This document shows, piece by piece, positions 8,324 through 19,126 of a stretch of DNA of 64,000 bases. Position numbers and translations under genes: made by a program. Source of the DNA: Kribbella solani (lineage in GTDB: Bacteria; Actinomycetota; Actinomycetes; Propionibacteriales; Kribbellaceae); contig NZ_JACHNF010000001.1 in assembly GCF_014205295.1 (NCBI RefSeq), forward strand, positions 1,488,001-1,552,000, written 5' to 3'. Numbering within the stretch: position 1 is the first letter of the stretch; each line of letters opens with the position of its first letter. The notes under the pieces are model-generated. The model ran no database searches and was not told the origin of the DNA. It worked only from the letters and a program-made list of their open reading frames with translations.

Positions 8324-8977
8324 GTGCCGGGCCTGCAGGCGGTGTTGTGGGACATGGACGGGACGTTGGTGGACTCCGAGAAGGTGTGGGCGGAGGTGCA
8401 GCTGGAGCTGCTCGCCTCGCTGGGGGCGTCGTGGACGCTGGACGACTGCATGACGCTGATCGGGAGCGACCTGCGCGATGCCGTCCAGGTGTGGATGACG
8501 CGGATCCCGGCCGGCGTGATCAGCGCCGAGGAGCTCGCCGACCGGATGTTCTCCGAGGTGGTCGTGGCGCTGCGCCGCGAGGTCACGTTCCAGCCGGGCG
8601 CGCTGGAGCTGTTGCAGGCGCTCCGCAAGGAGGAGGTGCCCTGCGCGCTGGTCTCGGCGTCGTACCGGTCGATGATCGACGCGGTGCTCGGCCATCTGCC
8701 GCCGAACCCGTTCGACGTGATCGTCGCCGGTGACGAGGTGACGCTCGGCAAGCCGCACCCGGAGCCGTACCTGACCGGTGCCGCGAAGCTCGGCGTCGAT
8801 CCGGCGAACTGCATAGTGATCGAGGACTCGGTCACCGGTACGGAGGCGGGTACGGCAGCCGGCATGTACGTCGTCGCGGTGCCGCAGTGGGTGACGATTC
8901 CGGACGCGCCGCGGCGGCTCGTGGTGAAGTCGCTCGAGCCGCTGACGCCGGAGTCTCTGCGCGCTTTGCTCCGTTGA
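8324..8977 (+). CDS. HAD family hydrolase (beta-phosphoglucomutase/phosphatase-like)
   Basis: A cytosolic HAD-superfamily phosphatase of 217 residues. Motif I is WDMDGTLVDS (nucleophile and acid/base Asp near residues 11 and 13). Motif II is the Ser in LVSASYRS. Motif III/IV is KPHPEPY followed by IEDSVTGTEAG. The helical cap between motifs I and II makes it a subfamily IA enzyme acting on small phosphorylated metabolites. The GTG start follows GAGGAG by 6 nt. It precedes the peptide ABC importer on the same strand, with no direct link evident. Confidence 0.88.
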   Translation: MPGLQAVLWDMDGTLVDSEKVWAEVQLELLASLGASWTLDDCMTLIGSDLRDAVQVWMTRIPAGVISAEELADRMFSEVVVALRREVTFQPGALELLQALRKEEVPCALVSASYRSMIDAVLGHLPPNPFDVIVAGDEVTLGKPHPEPYLTGAAKLGVDPANCIVIEDSVTGTEAGTAAGMYVVAVPQWVTIPDAPRRLVVKSLEPLTPESLRALLR

Positions 8978-9043
8978 CGAGCTACCGTCACTGGGTGCCC
9001 TCGGGGGCGTTGTCGGGGTAACGGGCTGGGGAAAGGTGAGACG

Positions 9044-10612
9044 GTGGGTGAGTTGGTGCGCCGAGTGTCGGCGGCCGTGGTTGTCAGCGCGCTGGGGGTG
9101 TCGCTGGCCGCTTGTGGTCAGCCGGACGACAACGCGCCACACCCTGGCGAGCAGACACCGAAGCCGGTGCTGCTGAAGCTGGCGACGACCGACTCGATCG
9201 CGTCCCTCGACCCGGCCGGCCCGTACGACGCCGGCGCGCGCACCATCCAGGCGAACCTGTACCAGACCCTGCTGACGATCCTCCCGGACAAGCCGACCCC
9301 GGTGCCGGACGCGGCGGACTGTCAGTTCGACTCACCGACGACGTACACGTGCAGCCTGAAGGATCAGCTGACCTTCCCGAACGGGCACAAGCTGACCGCC
9401 TCGGACGTGAAGTTCAGCTTCGACCGCCTGGTCAAGCTGAAGACGCCCGGGGGAGCGGCGTCCTGGTTCAGCTCGGTGAAGTCCGTGAGTACGCCGGACG
9501 AGCTGACCGCGGTCTTCAACCTGACCCATCCGGATGCCCGGTTGCCGTACCTGCTGACCACGACCGCCGCGTCGATCGTGGACGAGCAGTCGTACCCCGC
9601 GAACGCGCTGCTGGAGAACAAGGCGGTCGGCTCCGGGCCGTACCAGCTGGCCGCGTACACGCCGGGGTCGGAGCTGACGCTGACGAAGTTCGCCGGGTAC
9701 CGCGGTTCGCGGGCGGCGCAGAACGACGGCGTGACGATCAGCCTGAAGAAGGACTCGGCCGCGTTGTACGCGGCGATCACCACCGGCAAGGCGGATCTGG
9801 CGTACCACGGGTTCGGCCCGAGTCTGCTGGACAACTTGCGTAAGTCGAACCAGGTCCAGGTGGTCGAGGCGAGTTCCGCCGAGATCCGGTTCTTCACGTT
9901 CCAGATGAAGTCGCTGATCGCGCGCAAGCCCGCCGTACGCCAGGCCGTCGCGCAGCTGATCGACCGGCCGGCGATCGCGAAGAAGGCGTACGGCGATCAC
10001 GTGAACCCGTTGTACTCCGTGGTGCCGCCGGGCTTCGGTGGACAGGTCGACGCGTTCAAGGCGGCGTACAAGCAACCGAACAAGGCGACCGCCACGGCGT
10101 TGCTGAAGACCGCCGGCATCGTCACGCCGGTGCCGCTGACGGTCGGCTGGACCCCCACGCAGTACGGCACCGGCGCGAAGGCCGAGGTGCTCGAGCTGAA
10201 GCGTCAGCTGGAGGCGTCCGGCCTGTTCAAGGTGACGTTGCGAAGCGCCGAGTGGCCGCAGTACCAGGTCGGCACCAAGGCCGGCGCGTACGACCTGTAC
10301 CAGGCCGGGTGGACGCCGGACTACCCCGACGCGGACGACTACGTCGCGCCGTTCGTTGCCGCTGACGGAGCGTTCGCGAACGGCTACCGTTCGTCCGCGG
10401 CCCTGAAGCTGCTGCAGCAGGAGCGGACCGAGCAGAACGGCCTGAAGCGCGACGACCTGATCAGTCAGCTACAGGGTGTACTCGCGCAGGACGCGCCGGT
10501 GATCCCGGTTTGGCAGGGGCGGGTCGCGGTCGCGGCCGGCAAGGACCTGCAGGGCGTACAGACAGCTGTCGACCAGCTTTCTTTGCTGTACTTCTCACCT
10601 TTGCGTAAGTGA
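9044..10612 (+). CDS. ABC transporter substrate-binding lipoprotein (SBP family 5), first of two
   Basis: The extracytoplasmic receptor of a dipeptide/oligopeptide or nickel type importer, 522 residues. It has a signal peptide with a lipobox (SLAAC, Cys24) for lipid anchoring. The family-5 pattern includes LTASDVKFSFDRL near residue 120 and VGSGPYQL. Ligand identity cannot be read from sequence. A second receptor of the same family lies at 11899-13677 with one permease between, so this importer may use two receptors with different ligands. The GTG start follows AAAGGTGAGACG. Confidence 0.88.
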   Translation: MGELVRRVSAAVVVSALGVSLAACGQPDDNAPHPGEQTPKPVLLKLATTDSIASLDPAGPYDAGARTIQANLYQTLLTILPDKPTPVPDAADCQFDSPTTYTCSLKDQLTFPNGHKLTASDVKFSFDRLVKLKTPGGAASWFSSVKSVSTPDELTAVFNLTHPDARLPYLLTTTAASIVDEQSYPANALLENKAVGSGPYQLAAYTPGSELTLTKFAGYRGSRAAQNDGVTISLKKDSAALYAAITTGKADLAYHGFGPSLLDNLRKSNQVQVVEASSAEIRFFTFQMKSLIARKPAVRQAVAQLIDRPAIAKKAYGDHVNPLYSVVPPGFGGQVDAFKAAYKQPNKATATALLKTAGIVTPVPLTVGWTPTQYGTGAKAEVLELKRQLEASGLFKVTLRSAEWPQYQVGTKAGAYDLYQAGWTPDYPDADDYVAPFVAADGAFANGYRSSAALKLLQQERTEQNGLKRDDLISQLQGVLAQDAPVIPVWQGRVAVAAGKDLQGVQTAVDQLSLLYFSPLRK

Positions 10613-10839
10613 CACAAAACTGCCATGGCAGTAACGGTTCGCCTCACTTCGGCGACCGTGGGTGGACGTGCGTGGTTTACTGCGGTTTGTCCACGATACG
10701 GGACGATTTCTTGCCGGTCACGATCGCGCAACGCAGGTCTTCCGGCCTTTGACTCCGCGCTGTAATGGCGGCAGGTTAAGGCGGCAGTCAGGCCGGATTT
10801 CGTCCCGGTTCACCCACACCAGGTAGGGGTACAGATCGC
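10613..10839 (+). promoter_or_regulatory. Intergenic region before the DppC-like permease, with palindrome and hairpin
   Basis: The 227-bp gap starts with a perfect 14-bp palindrome, ACTGCCATGGCAGT (10619-10632). A stem follows, ACGGT(T)CGCC paired with GGCGACCGT (about 10635-10661). This could attenuate or end the receptor transcript. TTGACT at 10749-10754 could be a -35 element, but no convincing -10 is placed at the right distance. Confidence 0.35.
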
Positions 10840-11832
10840 GTGAGCGCGCCACTCGAGGTCGATCCCGCGGCGTCGTCCGCTCAGCCGGAGGCGCTGCTCG
10901 CGGGTGCCGGCAAGATCGAGGGCCGGTCACTCTGGCAGATCTCCTGGATGCGGCTGAAGCGGGACAAGGTAGCGATCGCCGGCGGCATCTTCGTGCTGTT
11001 CCTGATCGTGGTCGGCATCTTCGCGCCGCTGATCTGCAAGCTGGTCGGCGTCACCCCGAACGACTTCCACCAGGACCTGGTCGACCCGTCGCTGCAGATC
11101 CCGATCGGCAAGCTCGGCGGGATCAGCGCCAGTCACCCGTTCGGCGTCGAGCCGGTGAACGGCCGCGACATCTTCGCCCGGATCCTGTACGGCGCCCGGA
11201 TCTCGCTGCTGATCGCGTTCCTCGCGACCTTGCTGTCGGTGGTGATCGGCGTCGTGCTGGGCATCACCGCCGGGTACTTCGGCGGCTGGGTGGACACCCT
11301 GATCAGCCGGCTGATGGACATCTTCCTGGCCTTCCCGCTGGTGCTGTTCGCGCTCGCCCTGGTCGGCGTGGTGCCGGACTCGATCCTCGGCCTGCAGGGC
11401 GACGCGCTCCGGGTCGCGCTGATCGTGTTCATCATCGGCTTCTTCAGCTGGCCGTACATCGGCCGGATCATCCGCGGCCAGACCCTGTCGCTGCGCGAAC
11501 GGGAGTTCGTCGACGCGGCCCGGAGCCTCGGCGCCCGGCGTCCGTACATCCTGTTCACCGAGCTGCTGCCGAACCTGATCGCCCCGATCCTGGTGTACGC
11601 GACGCTGCTGATTCCGACCAACGTGCTGTTCGAGGCCGGCCTGTCGTACCTCGGCGTCGGGGTCCGGCCGCCGACCGCGAGCTGGGGCGACATGCTCTCC
11701 ACGGCGGCGAACTGGTACCAGGTCGACCCGATGTACATGGTGCCGCCCGGCCTGGCGATCTTCCTGACCGTGCTGGCCTTCAACTTGTTCGGCGACGGGC
11801 TGCGCGATGCCCTCGACCCGCGATCGCGGTAG
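10840..11832 (+). CDS. ABC transporter permease, DppC/OppC type
   Basis: An inner-membrane permease subunit of a peptide-type importer, 330 residues. The cytosolic N-terminus carries the OppC_N segment (SLWQISWMRLKRDKVAIAGG), followed by six membrane helices. The EAA loop that contacts the ATPases is in REREFVDAARSLGARRP. The C-terminal FNLFGDGLRDALDPRSR is typical of DppC. The GTG start is reasonable but its Shine-Dalgarno is weak. Order here is receptor-DppC-receptor-DppB-DppD-DppF, rather than the more common A-B-C-D-F. Confidence 0.92.
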   Translation: MSAPLEVDPAASSAQPEALLAGAGKIEGRSLWQISWMRLKRDKVAIAGGIFVLFLIVVGIFAPLICKLVGVTPNDFHQDLVDPSLQIPIGKLGGISASHPFGVEPVNGRDIFARILYGARISLLIAFLATLLSVVIGVVLGITAGYFGGWVDTLISRLMDIFLAFPLVLFALALVGVVPDSILGLQGDALRVALIVFIIGFFSWPYIGRIIRGQTLSLREREFVDAARSLGARRPYILFTELLPNLIAPILVYATLLIPTNVLFEAGLSYLGVGVRPPTASWGDMLSTAANWYQVDPMYMVPPGLAIFLTVLAFNLFGDGLRDALDPRSR

Positions 11833-11898
11833 GTCTTCTCTCCAACCAGGGAGCTCATGGATGTCACAGCTCTCACGAATAAAGGGGTGCAACAAGAG

Positions 11899-13677
11899 AT
11901 GAGATGGAATCGCATCACGACGGTCACCGCCGTCAGTGCGGCCGTCGCCTTGAGCCTGGTGGCTTGTGGTGGACCGAAGGCGCAGTCGGGGGGCTCGAAC
12001 AGCGGCGGCGGTGGCGCCACTCCCGAGTTCAACGCGGCCGTGGACAAGGTGTTCAACCCGAGCGACAAAAAGGGTGGCACCCTGCGGATGGCGATCACCG
12101 AGAACTGGGACTCTACCGACCCCGGTGACACCTACTACGGCCTGTCCTGGAACCTGGTCCGGAACTACGTCCGGCCGCTGATGACGTTCAAGGCGGCGCC
12201 GGGCGCCGACGGCGCGAAGCCGGTGCCGGACCTGGCCGAGGCGCCAGGCGTGCCGAGCGACGGCGCGAAGACCTGGACGTACAAGATCCGCAAGGGCGTG
12301 AAGTTCGAGGACGGCACCGAGGTCACCTCGAAGGACGTCAAGTACGCGGTGGCGCGGTCGCTGGACAAGGCGACGCTGCCGAACGGCCCGACGTACTTCA
12401 ACGACTTCCTGCTGGACATCCCGAAGGGGTACAGCGTCTACAAGGACAAGACGCTGGCCGGCGTGGCGAAGGCGATCGAGACGCCGGACGACCAGACCAT
12501 CATCTTCCACCTGAACAAGCCGTTCGCGAGCTTCGACTACTTCGCCCAGCTGCCGTCGACGGCTCCGGTGCCGCAGGCGAAGGACACCGGCGCGAAGTAC
12601 AAGGAACACCCGATCTCGACCGGTCCGTACAAGTTCGCGAGCTATGACGCGAACTCGGGCATCAGCCTGGTCCGCAACGACCAGTACGACGCGTCCACCG
12701 ACCCGGACTCGGGCCGCAAGGCGCTGCCGGACAAGATCACCGTCGCGTTCAACGTGAACGGCACCGACATCGACAACCGGCTGATCGCCGGCGACCTCGA
12801 CGTCGACATCGCCGGTACCGGCGTGCAGCCGGAGACCCAGGCGAAGATCCTGGCCGACCCGAAGCTGAAGGCGCACGCCGACAACGTGCCGGCGCCGCGG
12901 CTGAACTTCACCGTGCTGAACAGCCAGGTCGCGCCGCTGGACAACATCCACTGCCGCAAGGCCGTGCTGTACGCCGCCGACCACGAGGGCTACCAGCGCG
13001 CGTACGGCGGCCCGATCGGTGGCGACATCGCCACCAACCTGATGCCGCCGTCGATCACCGGTGCGGAGAAGTTCGACGACTACGGCTTCGAGACCGACAA
13101 GAACGGCAACGTCCAGAAGGCCAAGGACGAGCTGAAGCAGTGCGGTCAGCCGAACGGCTTCCCGATGAACATCGCCTACCGCGCCGACCGGGCCAAGGAG
13201 AAGGCGGTCGCGGAGACGCTGCAGCAGTCGCTGGCGAAGGCCGGCATCGTGCTGACCACCAAGCCGTACCCGACCGGTGACTACACCAAGCGGTTCGCCG
13301 GCAAGCCGGACTTCGCGCTGGCGAACAAGCTCGGCCTGATCGTCTACAGCTGGGGCGCGGACTGGAACGACGGCTTCGGCTTCCTCAGCCAGATCGTCGA
13401 CAGCCGGGTGATCCGGGCCACCGGTGGTAACACCAACCTGGGTATCCGCATCCCCGAGGTCGACAAGCTGATCGACCAGGCGATGTCCACCACCGACGAA
13501 ACCGCCCGGAACAAGCTCTGGGTGGACGTCGACAAGAAGGTGATGGAGCAGGCGGCGGCGCTGCCGGGCATCTGGGCCAAGGGCCTGCTGTACCGCCCGG
13601 ACACGCTGGCCAACGTGTTCACGAACCACGGCCAGAACATGTACGACTACGCGGCGATCGGGCTCGCGCAGAAGTAG
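11899..13677 (+). CDS. ABC transporter substrate-binding lipoprotein (SBP family 5), second of two
   Basis: A peptide/nickel-type receptor lipoprotein of 592 residues with lipobox LVAC (Cys23). Family features include FEDGTEVTSKDVKYAVARSL, ISTGPYKF and a C-terminal domain with WGADWNDGFGF. The start at ATG 11899 is preferred: AAAGGGG lies about 10 nt upstream and the protein then begins with a normal MRWNR signal peptide. An in-frame ATG at 11857 would add 14 residues. It is placed between the two permease genes, so it is probably the main receptor of this importer. Confidence 0.9.
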   Translation: MRWNRITTVTAVSAAVALSLVACGGPKAQSGGSNSGGGGATPEFNAAVDKVFNPSDKKGGTLRMAITENWDSTDPGDTYYGLSWNLVRNYVRPLMTFKAAPGADGAKPVPDLAEAPGVPSDGAKTWTYKIRKGVKFEDGTEVTSKDVKYAVARSLDKATLPNGPTYFNDFLLDIPKGYSVYKDKTLAGVAKAIETPDDQTIIFHLNKPFASFDYFAQLPSTAPVPQAKDTGAKYKEHPISTGPYKFASYDANSGISLVRNDQYDASTDPDSGRKALPDKITVAFNVNGTDIDNRLIAGDLDVDIAGTGVQPETQAKILADPKLKAHADNVPAPRLNFTVLNSQVAPLDNIHCRKAVLYAADHEGYQRAYGGPIGGDIATNLMPPSITGAEKFDDYGFETDKNGNVQKAKDELKQCGQPNGFPMNIAYRADRAKEKAVAETLQQSLAKAGIVLTTKPYPTGDYTKRFAGKPDFALANKLGLIVYSWGADWNDGFGFLSQIVDSRVIRATGGNTNLGIRIPEVDKLIDQAMSTTDETARNKLWVDVDKKVMEQAAALPGIWAKGLLYRPDTLANVFTNHGQNMYDYAAIGLAQK

Positions 13678-13747
13678 TTGCCCATGTGGTTGCCCTGTAC
13701 AACCATCATTGTCGCCAGCAGAGGTAGGTGAAGGCTGACGGTGGCCG

Positions 13748-14796
13748 GTGATCAGCGATGATCCCCGGCCACCACCGCCGCGCACGGTGCTCGCATATCT
13801 GGTCCGCCGGGTGATCGGGGCAGTGATCCTGCTCTTCATCGTCACGGCAGTCACGTTCTCGATCTTCTTCATGGTCCCGAAGCTCGGCGGTGCCACCGCC
13901 GACGACCTGGCGTCCCGCTACGTCGGCAGGAGCGCCAGTCAGGAGCAGGTCCACGAGACCGCAGTCAGGCTCGGCTTCACCGATCCTCTCTACGTGCAGT
14001 ACGGCCGGTTCGTGAAGGGCCTGGTCGTCGGCCAGGACTACAACTACGGTCCGGCCACCGAGCACTGCCCCGCGCCGTGCTTCGGGTACTCCTTCCTGAC
14101 CCAGCAGCCGGTCTGGCCGGACCTGGTCGCGCGAATACCCGTGACCGCGTCACTGGCCGGTGGTGCCGCCTTCATCTGGCTGGTCACCGGCGTCGGCACC
14201 GGCATCATCTCGGCCCTCAGACGCGGGTCGATCCTGGATCGATCGCTGATGTCGGTGGCGCTGGCCGGCGTCTCGCTGCCGATCTTCTTCACCGGCCTGC
14301 TGGCGTTGTCGATCTTCAGTTACAACCTCGGCTGGACCCAGCAGGGCGGTACGAACCCGCTCGACGAAACCAATCCGTTGTGGTGGGCGTACGACCTGAT
14401 CCTCCCGTGGGTGACGCTCGCGTTCCTGTACGCCGCGGCGTACGCGCGACTGACCCGCGCGGGCATGCTGGAGACGATGAACGAGGACTTCGTCCGGACC
14501 GCGCGGGCCAAGGGCCTGACCGAGCGGGACGTGATCATCAAGCACGGCCTGCGATCCGCGCTGACCCCGATCCTGACCATCTTCGGACTGGACCTCGGCC
14601 TGCTGCTGGGCGGAGCGATCCTGACCGAAACCACCTTCTCGCTGCCGGGCATCGGCCAGTACGCCGTGATCGCGCTGCGCGCCAACGACCTGCCGAAGGT
14701 ACTCGGCGTGACGCTGGTCGCCGCGTTCTTCATCGTGCTGGCGAACCTGATCGTTGACCTCCTGTACGCCGTCGTCGACCCGAGGGTGCGGATCTC

Positions 14797-14800
<4 letters not shown>
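13748..14800 (+). CDS. ABC transporter permease, DppB/OppB type
   Basis: The partner permease of the DppC-like subunit, 350 residues with about six membrane helices. The N-terminal AYLVRRVIGAVILLF is the usual DppB first helix. The EAA-like loop is in NEDFVRTARAKGLTERDVI, and the tail VDLLYAVVDPRVRIS is diagnostic. The GTG start at 13748 is tentative; GTG 13787, right before AYLVRR, is a shorter option. Its stop overlaps the next start (ATGA at 14797-14800), showing coupling to the ATPase genes. Confidence 0.9.
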
Positions 14801-15833
<1,033 letters not shown>

Positions 15834-15837
<4 letters not shown>

Positions 15838-16910
15838 ACGGGACTCCTGTGACCACTACTGACACCGACTCGACGCCCGAACCCACTCCGGCGGTGCCGA
15901 AGATGGGCGAGGAGCTGCTCGCGGTCGACGGCCTCGTCAAGCACTTCCCGATCCGCAAGGGCATCCTGCAGCGGCAGGTCGGCGCGGTCCAGGCGGTCGA
16001 CGGCCTGACCTTCAACGTGACCCGCGGCGAGACGCTGTCGCTGGTGGGGGAGTCCGGCTGCGGCAAGACCACCACCGGCCGGCTGCTCACCCGGCTGCTC
16101 GAACCGACCTCCGGCACGATCAGGTTCGAAGGGCGGGACATCAGCCACCTCGGCGAGGGCCGGATGCGGCCGATGCGCCGCGACGTGCAGATGATCTTCC
16201 AGGACCCGTACGGTTCGCTGAACCCGCGGCACACGGTCGGCAAGATCGTCGGCGCGCCGTTCCGGCTGCAGCACGTGAAGACCGAGCACGGCGTGAAGAA
16301 GGCCGTCCAGGAGCTGCTGGAGCTGGTCGGTCTGAGCCCGGAGCACTACAACCGGTACCCGCACGAGTTCTCCGGTGGTCAGCGGCAGCGGATCGGGATC
16401 GCCCGGACGCTCGCGCTGCGGCCGAAGCTGATCGTCGCCGACGAGCCGGTGTCCGCGCTGGACGTGTCCATCCAGGCCCAGGTGGTGAACCTGCTGGAGG
16501 ACCTGCAGGACGAGTTCGACCTGACGTACGTGATGATTGCGCACGACCTGTCGGTGGTCCGGCACGTGTCGGACCGGGTCGCGGTGATGTACCTCGGCAA
16601 GATCGTCGAGCTCGCGGACCGGGTCAGCCTGTACGAGCGGCCGATGCACCCGTACACGGTCGCGTTGCTGTCGGCGGTGCCGGTGCCGGACACGAAGCGG
16701 AAGGGCAAGCAGGAGCGGATCCGGTTGCAGGGCGACGTCCCGAGCCCGATCAACCCGCCGCCGGCCTGCCGCTTCCACACCCGCTGCTGGAAGGCGCAGG
16801 AGATCTGCAAGACCCAGGAACCGCCGCTGATCGAGCTCGCGCCGGGGCACCAGACGGCGTGCCACTTCCCGGAGAACCAGGACGCCAAGGCCGCAACGCC
16901 GGCCACCTGA
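15834..16910 (+). CDS. ABC transporter ATP-binding protein, DppF/OppF type
   Basis: The second ATPase of the importer, pairing with the DppD-like subunit; 358 residues. Walker A is GESGCGKTT, the signature is [12 protein letters not shown], Walker B is [12 protein letters not shown], and the H-loop is [10 protein letters not shown]. The C-terminal extension has [20 protein letters not shown]. The GTG at 15834 overlaps the upstream stop (GTGA) and is preferred; GTG 15849 is an alternative. The N-terminus is a Thr/Pro-rich linker. It is the last gene of the importer operon and is convergent with the SGNH hydrolase gene 13 bp away. Confidence 0.92.
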
Positions 16911-16923
16911 AACTGGGCGGCGC

Positions 16924-17733
16924 CTAGCCCTTGTGGACGGTCGTCTTCAGGTGGCTGGGCGTCGCGTTCAGCAGGATCTGCGCGATCAGGGCGTGCCCGG
17001 CCGCGTTCGGGTGGTCGCCGTCGGGGGCGAGCAGCGCGGTGATGTTCGTCGCGTCGTCCTCGAACGGCGAGTAGATGTCGACGTACGTCGCGTCGTCCGC
17101 ATGTGCCGCCGCGGCGATCGCGCTGTTCGTACGCACGGTGAGCTGGTCACTCGCGACCCGCCCACTCGCCGGGTACTGCTGCTGGGCGACCGCGCCGTCC
17201 TTGAACACGTTCCAGTACCCGGTCATCAGGATCGTGGTCGGCAGGTGATCGCGGAGGACGTGGATCCGGTTCAGGATCTTGCCGAGGTTGACGGTCAGCT
17301 GCTCGAACTCGTCCGCGACGCAGTCCGAGGTGCACTGGCCGCTGGTGACGTCGTCGTGATGGTCACCGAAGTCGTTCGCGCCGATCGTCAGCAGCACCAC
17401 GCTCGCGCGGGCGGTGGCGACCTCGGCGGTGGAGTCGTCCTGGTTCAGGCTCTGCAGCAGCCCGGTCGAGTCGAGTCCACCAACGCCGAGGTTGTCCACG
17501 TGCACCGGCTTGCCGCGCTTCGCCTGGAGCGCGTCGGCGTACATCTGTGGAAACCCTGAACAGTTGCAGTTCGTCCCCGACGTGACCGAGTCGCCGAGGG
17601 CGACCACGTTCACCAGGCCCGGGGTCTGCAGTTGCGCGAGGTCGACCTCACTGACCGTGTCGCCCGCGTTCAGCGCGGAGATGATCACGATCAGTATCAA
17701 GCCGGTGGTGAGCCGTCGGAGTATTTTGATCAC
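16924..17733 (-). CDS. SGNH/GDSL hydrolase, exported or membrane-anchored
   Basis: A 269-residue esterase-type hydrolase. After one N-terminal hydrophobic helix (residues 10-22) the SGNH blocks are visible. Block I is VVALGDSVTSG (Ser49 nucleophile), block II has the Gly in NLGVGG, block III is LTIGANDFG, and block V is DGDHPNAAGH with the catalytic Asp and His. Substrate is unknown; an acyl or acetyl ester in the envelope is plausible. The GTG at 17733 overlaps the stop of the upstream esterase (GTGA), so the two hydrolases are translationally coupled. A longer reading from 17847 would run over the esterase gene. Confidence 0.87.
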   Translation of the reverse strand: MIKILRRLTTGLILIVIISALNAGDTVSEVDLAQLQTPGLVNVVALGDSVTSGTNCNCSGFPQMYADALQAKRGKPVHVDNLGVGGLDSTGLLQSLNQDDSTAEVATARASVVLLTIGANDFGDHHDDVTSGQCTSDCVADEFEQLTVNLGKILNRIHVLRDHLPTTILMTGYWNVFKDGAVAQQQYPASGRVASDQLTVRTNSAIAAAAHADDATYVDIYSPFEDDATNITALLAPDGDHPNAAGHALIAQILLNATPSHLKTTVHKG

Positions 17734-19034
17734 GCCGGTTTCGTATGCCTCGTTTCCCTGTGCTGACCGTGCTGCCCGGCCTGGGGAGCAAGTTGGCTGA
17801 CCAGCCAAGGATAAGCGGTCGCGAAAGCCGGAGCCGCGAACTGCCACACGTGCGTGCCGGGCGAGATCTGGACCCGCGACCAGATGCCTACCTTGGCCGC
17901 GGCCTTCGAGAGCTCCTCGGCCTCGTGCTGGTGCCGGCGCTCCTGCGTGCTGGTCAGGAACAATCCGTTCACTCCCGTGTACTTGCCGTGGGCGCGCATC
18001 ACCAGCAGCGGCTCGTTCGCCTTCTCCAGGGCCACATTACCGCCGTACAGATCGTGCAGGCTCGCCGCGGGGGTGCTGGTGTACGGCGCGAGGTCGCCGG
18101 AGATGTCCAGGAAGTGGTGGAAAACGTCCGGGTGCTCGACGACCAGATCGATCGAGCAGGTACCGCCCATCGAGAACCCGGCGACCGCCCACTGGTCCGG
18201 GTTGGTGGCGGCGCCGAAGGTCTTCTCGATGTACTTGGGGATGTCCTGGTCGAGGTGATCGGCCGAGTTGCCCTTCGGCCCGTTCACGCACTCGGTGTCG
18301 TTGTCGAACCGCTCGGTGGCGTCCGCGAAGACCAGGATCGGCGCGAAACCGTGGTGCTGGCGCGCGTACGCGTCCGAGACCTGCACCGCGTTGCCGAGCC
18401 GGACCCAGTCGCCCGGGCCGCCACGCTCGCCGCCGATCAGCTCCACCACCGGCAGGTGGTGCCGGTGCGCGCTCTTCACGAACCAGATCGGCGGCAGGTA
18501 CACGAGCTCCTGGCGGTGGCCGAAGTGACTGTACGTGTCGGGGATGTTCACGGCGACCAACCGGCCGGCCGCCGGTACCTTCACGCTCGCCCCGCCGCGC
18601 AGGCCGGCCATCGACACCTGGCCGGGGAGCGGTGCGTTCGTCCAGTCGTTCACCGCGGAGTCGATGGTCGGGTAGTACCCGACGAACTGGTTGACGCCGT
18701 TGGCGCAGACCAGGGCAGCGAGCGCCGCCGCGACGACCGCGGTGCCGCGCCGCCACCAGCGCGCCGTACGCCACCCGGCAGCGAGAACGATCAGTGCCGA
18801 AATCGTGAGCCCGAACCAGAACCACACCGAGAACGGCAACGGATCGGTGATCCCGACCGCCTTCGCCCCCGGGTACGCCGCCAGCATCGTCAGCAGCAAC
18901 GTCGCCCCCGCGATCAGCGGAACCGCCCGCCACCGCCAGTTCCGGTTCCGCCACCCCACCGCGGCGATCAACGCCCCCGCGGCCAGCACGTCCAGCATCG
19001 CCGGAAACCATCCCCCAAGCAGCGATACGCTCAT
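17730..19034 (-). CDS. Membrane-anchored alpha/beta hydrolase esterase (Ag85/esterase D-like)
   Basis: A 434-residue protein with four predicted membrane helices (about residues 10-28, 37-54, 68-88 and 96-113), then an extracytoplasmic esterase domain. The nucleophile elbow is AVAGFSMGGTCS near residue 286, and a late His lies in PGTHVWQF. The domain is of the putative-esterase/antigen-85 type. Mycolate transfer is not implied, since this lineage is not known to make mycolic acids. The ATG at 19034 follows GGAGGGTTGG, a strong ribosome-binding site. It is coupled to the SGNH hydrolase, so the two may act on one envelope substrate. Confidence 0.85.
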   Translation of the reverse strand: MSVSLLGGWFPAMLDVLAAGALIAAVGWRNRNWRWRAVPLIAGATLLLTMLAAYPGAKAVGITDPLPFSVWFWFGLTISALIVLAAGWRTARWWRRGTAVVAAALAALVCANGVNQFVGYYPTIDSAVNDWTNAPLPGQVSMAGLRGGASVKVPAAGRLVAVNIPDTYSHFGHRQELVYLPPIWFVKSAHRHHLPVVELIGGERGGPGDWVRLGNAVQVSDAYARQHHGFAPILVFADATERFDNDTECVNGPKGNSADHLDQDIPKYIEKTFGAATNPDQWAVAGFSMGGTCSIDLVVEHPDVFHHFLDISGDLAPYTSTPAASLHDLYGGNVALEKANEPLLVMRAHGKYTGVNGLFLTSTQERRHQHEAEELSKAAAKVGIWSRVQISPGTHVWQFAAPAFATAYPWLVSQLAPQAGQHGQHRETRHTKPA

Positions 19035-19126
19035 CCAACCCTCCGAATGTCCAGTGGACCCAACCCCCAGACGCCCAGAATCACGGATCGGTTGGCAAGC
19101 TCCAACTGAGCCCACTCAGCGTCCCC

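Noticed and set aside
10927..13896. 989-codon open frame on the minus strand across the ABC permease and second receptor genes
   Set aside because: It is antisense to two clear genes, has the His/Arg/Val/Asp-rich composition of a shadow frame, and shows no family motif. Many similar long antisense frames occur elsewhere (for example 576-2486 and 46915-48576 minus) for the same high-GC reason.
17733..17847. Longer SGNH hydrolase starting at 17847
   Set aside because: The added 38 residues overlap the esterase gene and are not hydrophobic. The GTG at 17733 overlaps the esterase stop and is followed by a normal signal-anchor.
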